A DNA stretch of 6,411 nucleotides from an uncultured Rickettsiales bacterium (GTDB lineage: Bacteria; Pseudomonadota; Alphaproteobacteria; Rickettsiales; Midichloriaceae), in assembly GCA_937996615.1 (NCBI GenBank), contig CALKVD010000110.1, positions 1-6,411 of the forward strand, in the 5' to 3' direction. A program made the translations under genes and the position numbers. Under the pieces are notes generated by a model. That model saw nothing but the letters and a program-made list of their open reading frames with translations. It was not told the DNA's origin and did not search any database. How positions within the stretch are numbered: position 1 is the first letter of the stretch; every line of letters starts with the position of its first letter. This document shows positions 5,553-6,411 of the stretch, piece by piece.

Positions 5553-6411
5553 ATGATAAATAATAAGAATACAAAAATTAACACATTTGACTTTGACCCA
5601 GTAAAACACCACGATGAGCTTTTATTTATACCCTTAGGAGGATCAAATGAGATTGGAATGAATCTCAACCTCTACCACTATAAAGGAAAATGGCTTTTGG
5701 TTGATCTAGGAATCGGCTTTTGCGAACAAGATTTACCAGGTGTCGACATCACTTTACCAAAGATAGATTTCATTGAACAGTATAAGGAAGACATCGTTGG
5801 ATTAGTCCTCACCCATGCCCATGAAGATCACATAGGTGGGGTGCCATATTTGTGGCAATATCTCGAATGTCCAATCTATACCACCAAATTCACTGCCTCG
5901 GTTTTAAAAGCAAAATTTGCTGAATTTAATATCCCAACCGAAGTTGAAATCCCTATTATCGAAGTAGCAGGAAATGGCATAATAGATTTAGAGCCATTTT
6001 CATTTGAAATGGTCGGCATAACTCACTCTATTCCAGAAATGCATGGCTTAGTGATACGTACCGAAAAAGGCAATATTTTCCATACTGGGGATTGGAAATT
6101 AGATCCGAATCCCATTGTTGGAGCAAGAACAAATGAAACCAGACTGAAAGAACTAGGAGAAGAAGGTATTCTAGCTATGGTTTGTGATTCCACTAACGTA
6201 TTCACCGAAGGACATTCTCGTTCTGAAGGCGAATTGAGTGAAAGCATAGCCGAATTAATTCAAAAAGAACGAGACGGCTTAGTCATTATAACAACATTTG
6301 CATCAAATATAGCACGCCTCCACTCTATAGCAACAGCTGCCAAAAATTCAGGACGTAAAGTTGCCCTAGCTGGTAGGGCGCTTTGGAGAATGTATAACGC
6401 AGCACGAGATT
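5553..6411 (+). CDS. rnj: Ribonuclease J, metallo-beta-lactamase/beta-CASP RNase (3'-truncated by window edge)
   Basis: RNase J is a cytoplasmic zinc-dependent nuclease with 5'-3' exonuclease and endonuclease activity in mRNA decay and rRNA maturation. The 286 visible residues are about half of the usual ~550. The family hallmark PLGGSNEIGMN (about 27-37) is followed by the metal motif THAHEDHIGG (H88, H90, D92, H93), ITHSIPE (H158), HTGDWKLDP (D180) and CDSTN (D212). TTFASNIARL, at about 247-256, opens the beta-CASP part. The active-site set visible so far is complete, so the enzyme should be functional. ATG 5553 is chosen because an in-frame TAA lies at 5541 and later ATGs would remove the GGSNEIG motif. 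Only A-rich sequence precedes it, with no Shine-Dalgarno. The C-terminal part lies beyond the window. The long gap upstream suggests its own promoter. Confidence 0.96.
   Translation, partial: MINNKNTKINTFDFDPVKHHDELLFIPLGGSNEIGMNLNLYHYKGKWLLVDLGIGFCEQDLPGVDITLPKIDFIEQYKEDIVGLVLTHAHEDHIGGVPYLWQYLECPIYTTKFTASVLKAKFAEFNIPTEVEIPIIEVAGNGIIDLEPFSFEMVGITHSIPEMHGLVIRTEKGNIFHTGDWKLDPNPIVGARTNETRLKELGEEGILAMVCDSTNVFTEGHSRSEGELSESIAELIQKERDGLVIITTFASNIARLHSIATAAKNSGRKVALAGRALWRMYNAARD

Noticed and set aside
5636..5649. Strong AGGAGG followed by ATG at 5647, a possible start for the RNase J gene
   Set aside because: The ATG is out of frame and hits a stop after four codons. The AGGAGG encodes part of the conserved LGGSNEIG motif of RNase J.

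Overview
The window looks like chromosomal DNA of an AT-rich alphaproteobacterium. Intracellular groups such as Rickettsiales or Holosporales would fit. This rests on three things: an MreB whose motifs match the alphaproteobacterial type, a bacterial RNase J, and very AT-rich spacers. No rRNA, tRNA, CRISPR array or insertion sequence was recognised, and the order below family level cannot be fixed from this window alone.

Layout, all genes on the + strand: (1) 2-862, the C-terminal two thirds of MiaB (tRNA ms2i6A methylthiotransferase), cut by the left edge. (2) 863-1011, an AT-rich spacer with a perfect 14-bp palindrome. (3) 1012-3840, a 942-residue protein joining a sodium:solute symporter (SLC5/SSS) module, a second block of about six membrane helices, and a complete histidine kinase core. 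(4) 3781-3900, three consecutive inverted repeats across the 3' end of that gene; the middle one pairs across the stop codon. (5) 3991-5055, MreB. (6) 5056-5552, a 497-bp gene-poor gap holding a stop-codon hairpin of mreB, the best promoter-like sequence of the window, a doubtful 22-codon ORF and an imperfect stem-loop. (7) 5553-6411, the N-terminal half of RNase J, cut by the right edge.

The genes do not form an obvious pathway: tRNA modification, membrane sensing, cell shape and RNA decay are neighbours, separated by spacers of about 150, 150 and 500 bp, so separate transcription is plausible. No response regulator is visible for the kinase, and mreC does not follow mreB directly.

The most interesting item is the transporter-kinase fusion. 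It resembles CbrA-type SLC5 sensor kinases in outline, but a six-helix block sits where I would expect a STAC or PAS domain. Its 3' end is also odd: a C-rich tail with an imperfect direct repeat is inserted before the last beta strand of the ATPase domain. A second theme is translation and RNA control: none of the three visible starts has a clear Shine-Dalgarno sequence, and the RNase J gene may carry a leader of about 417 nt.
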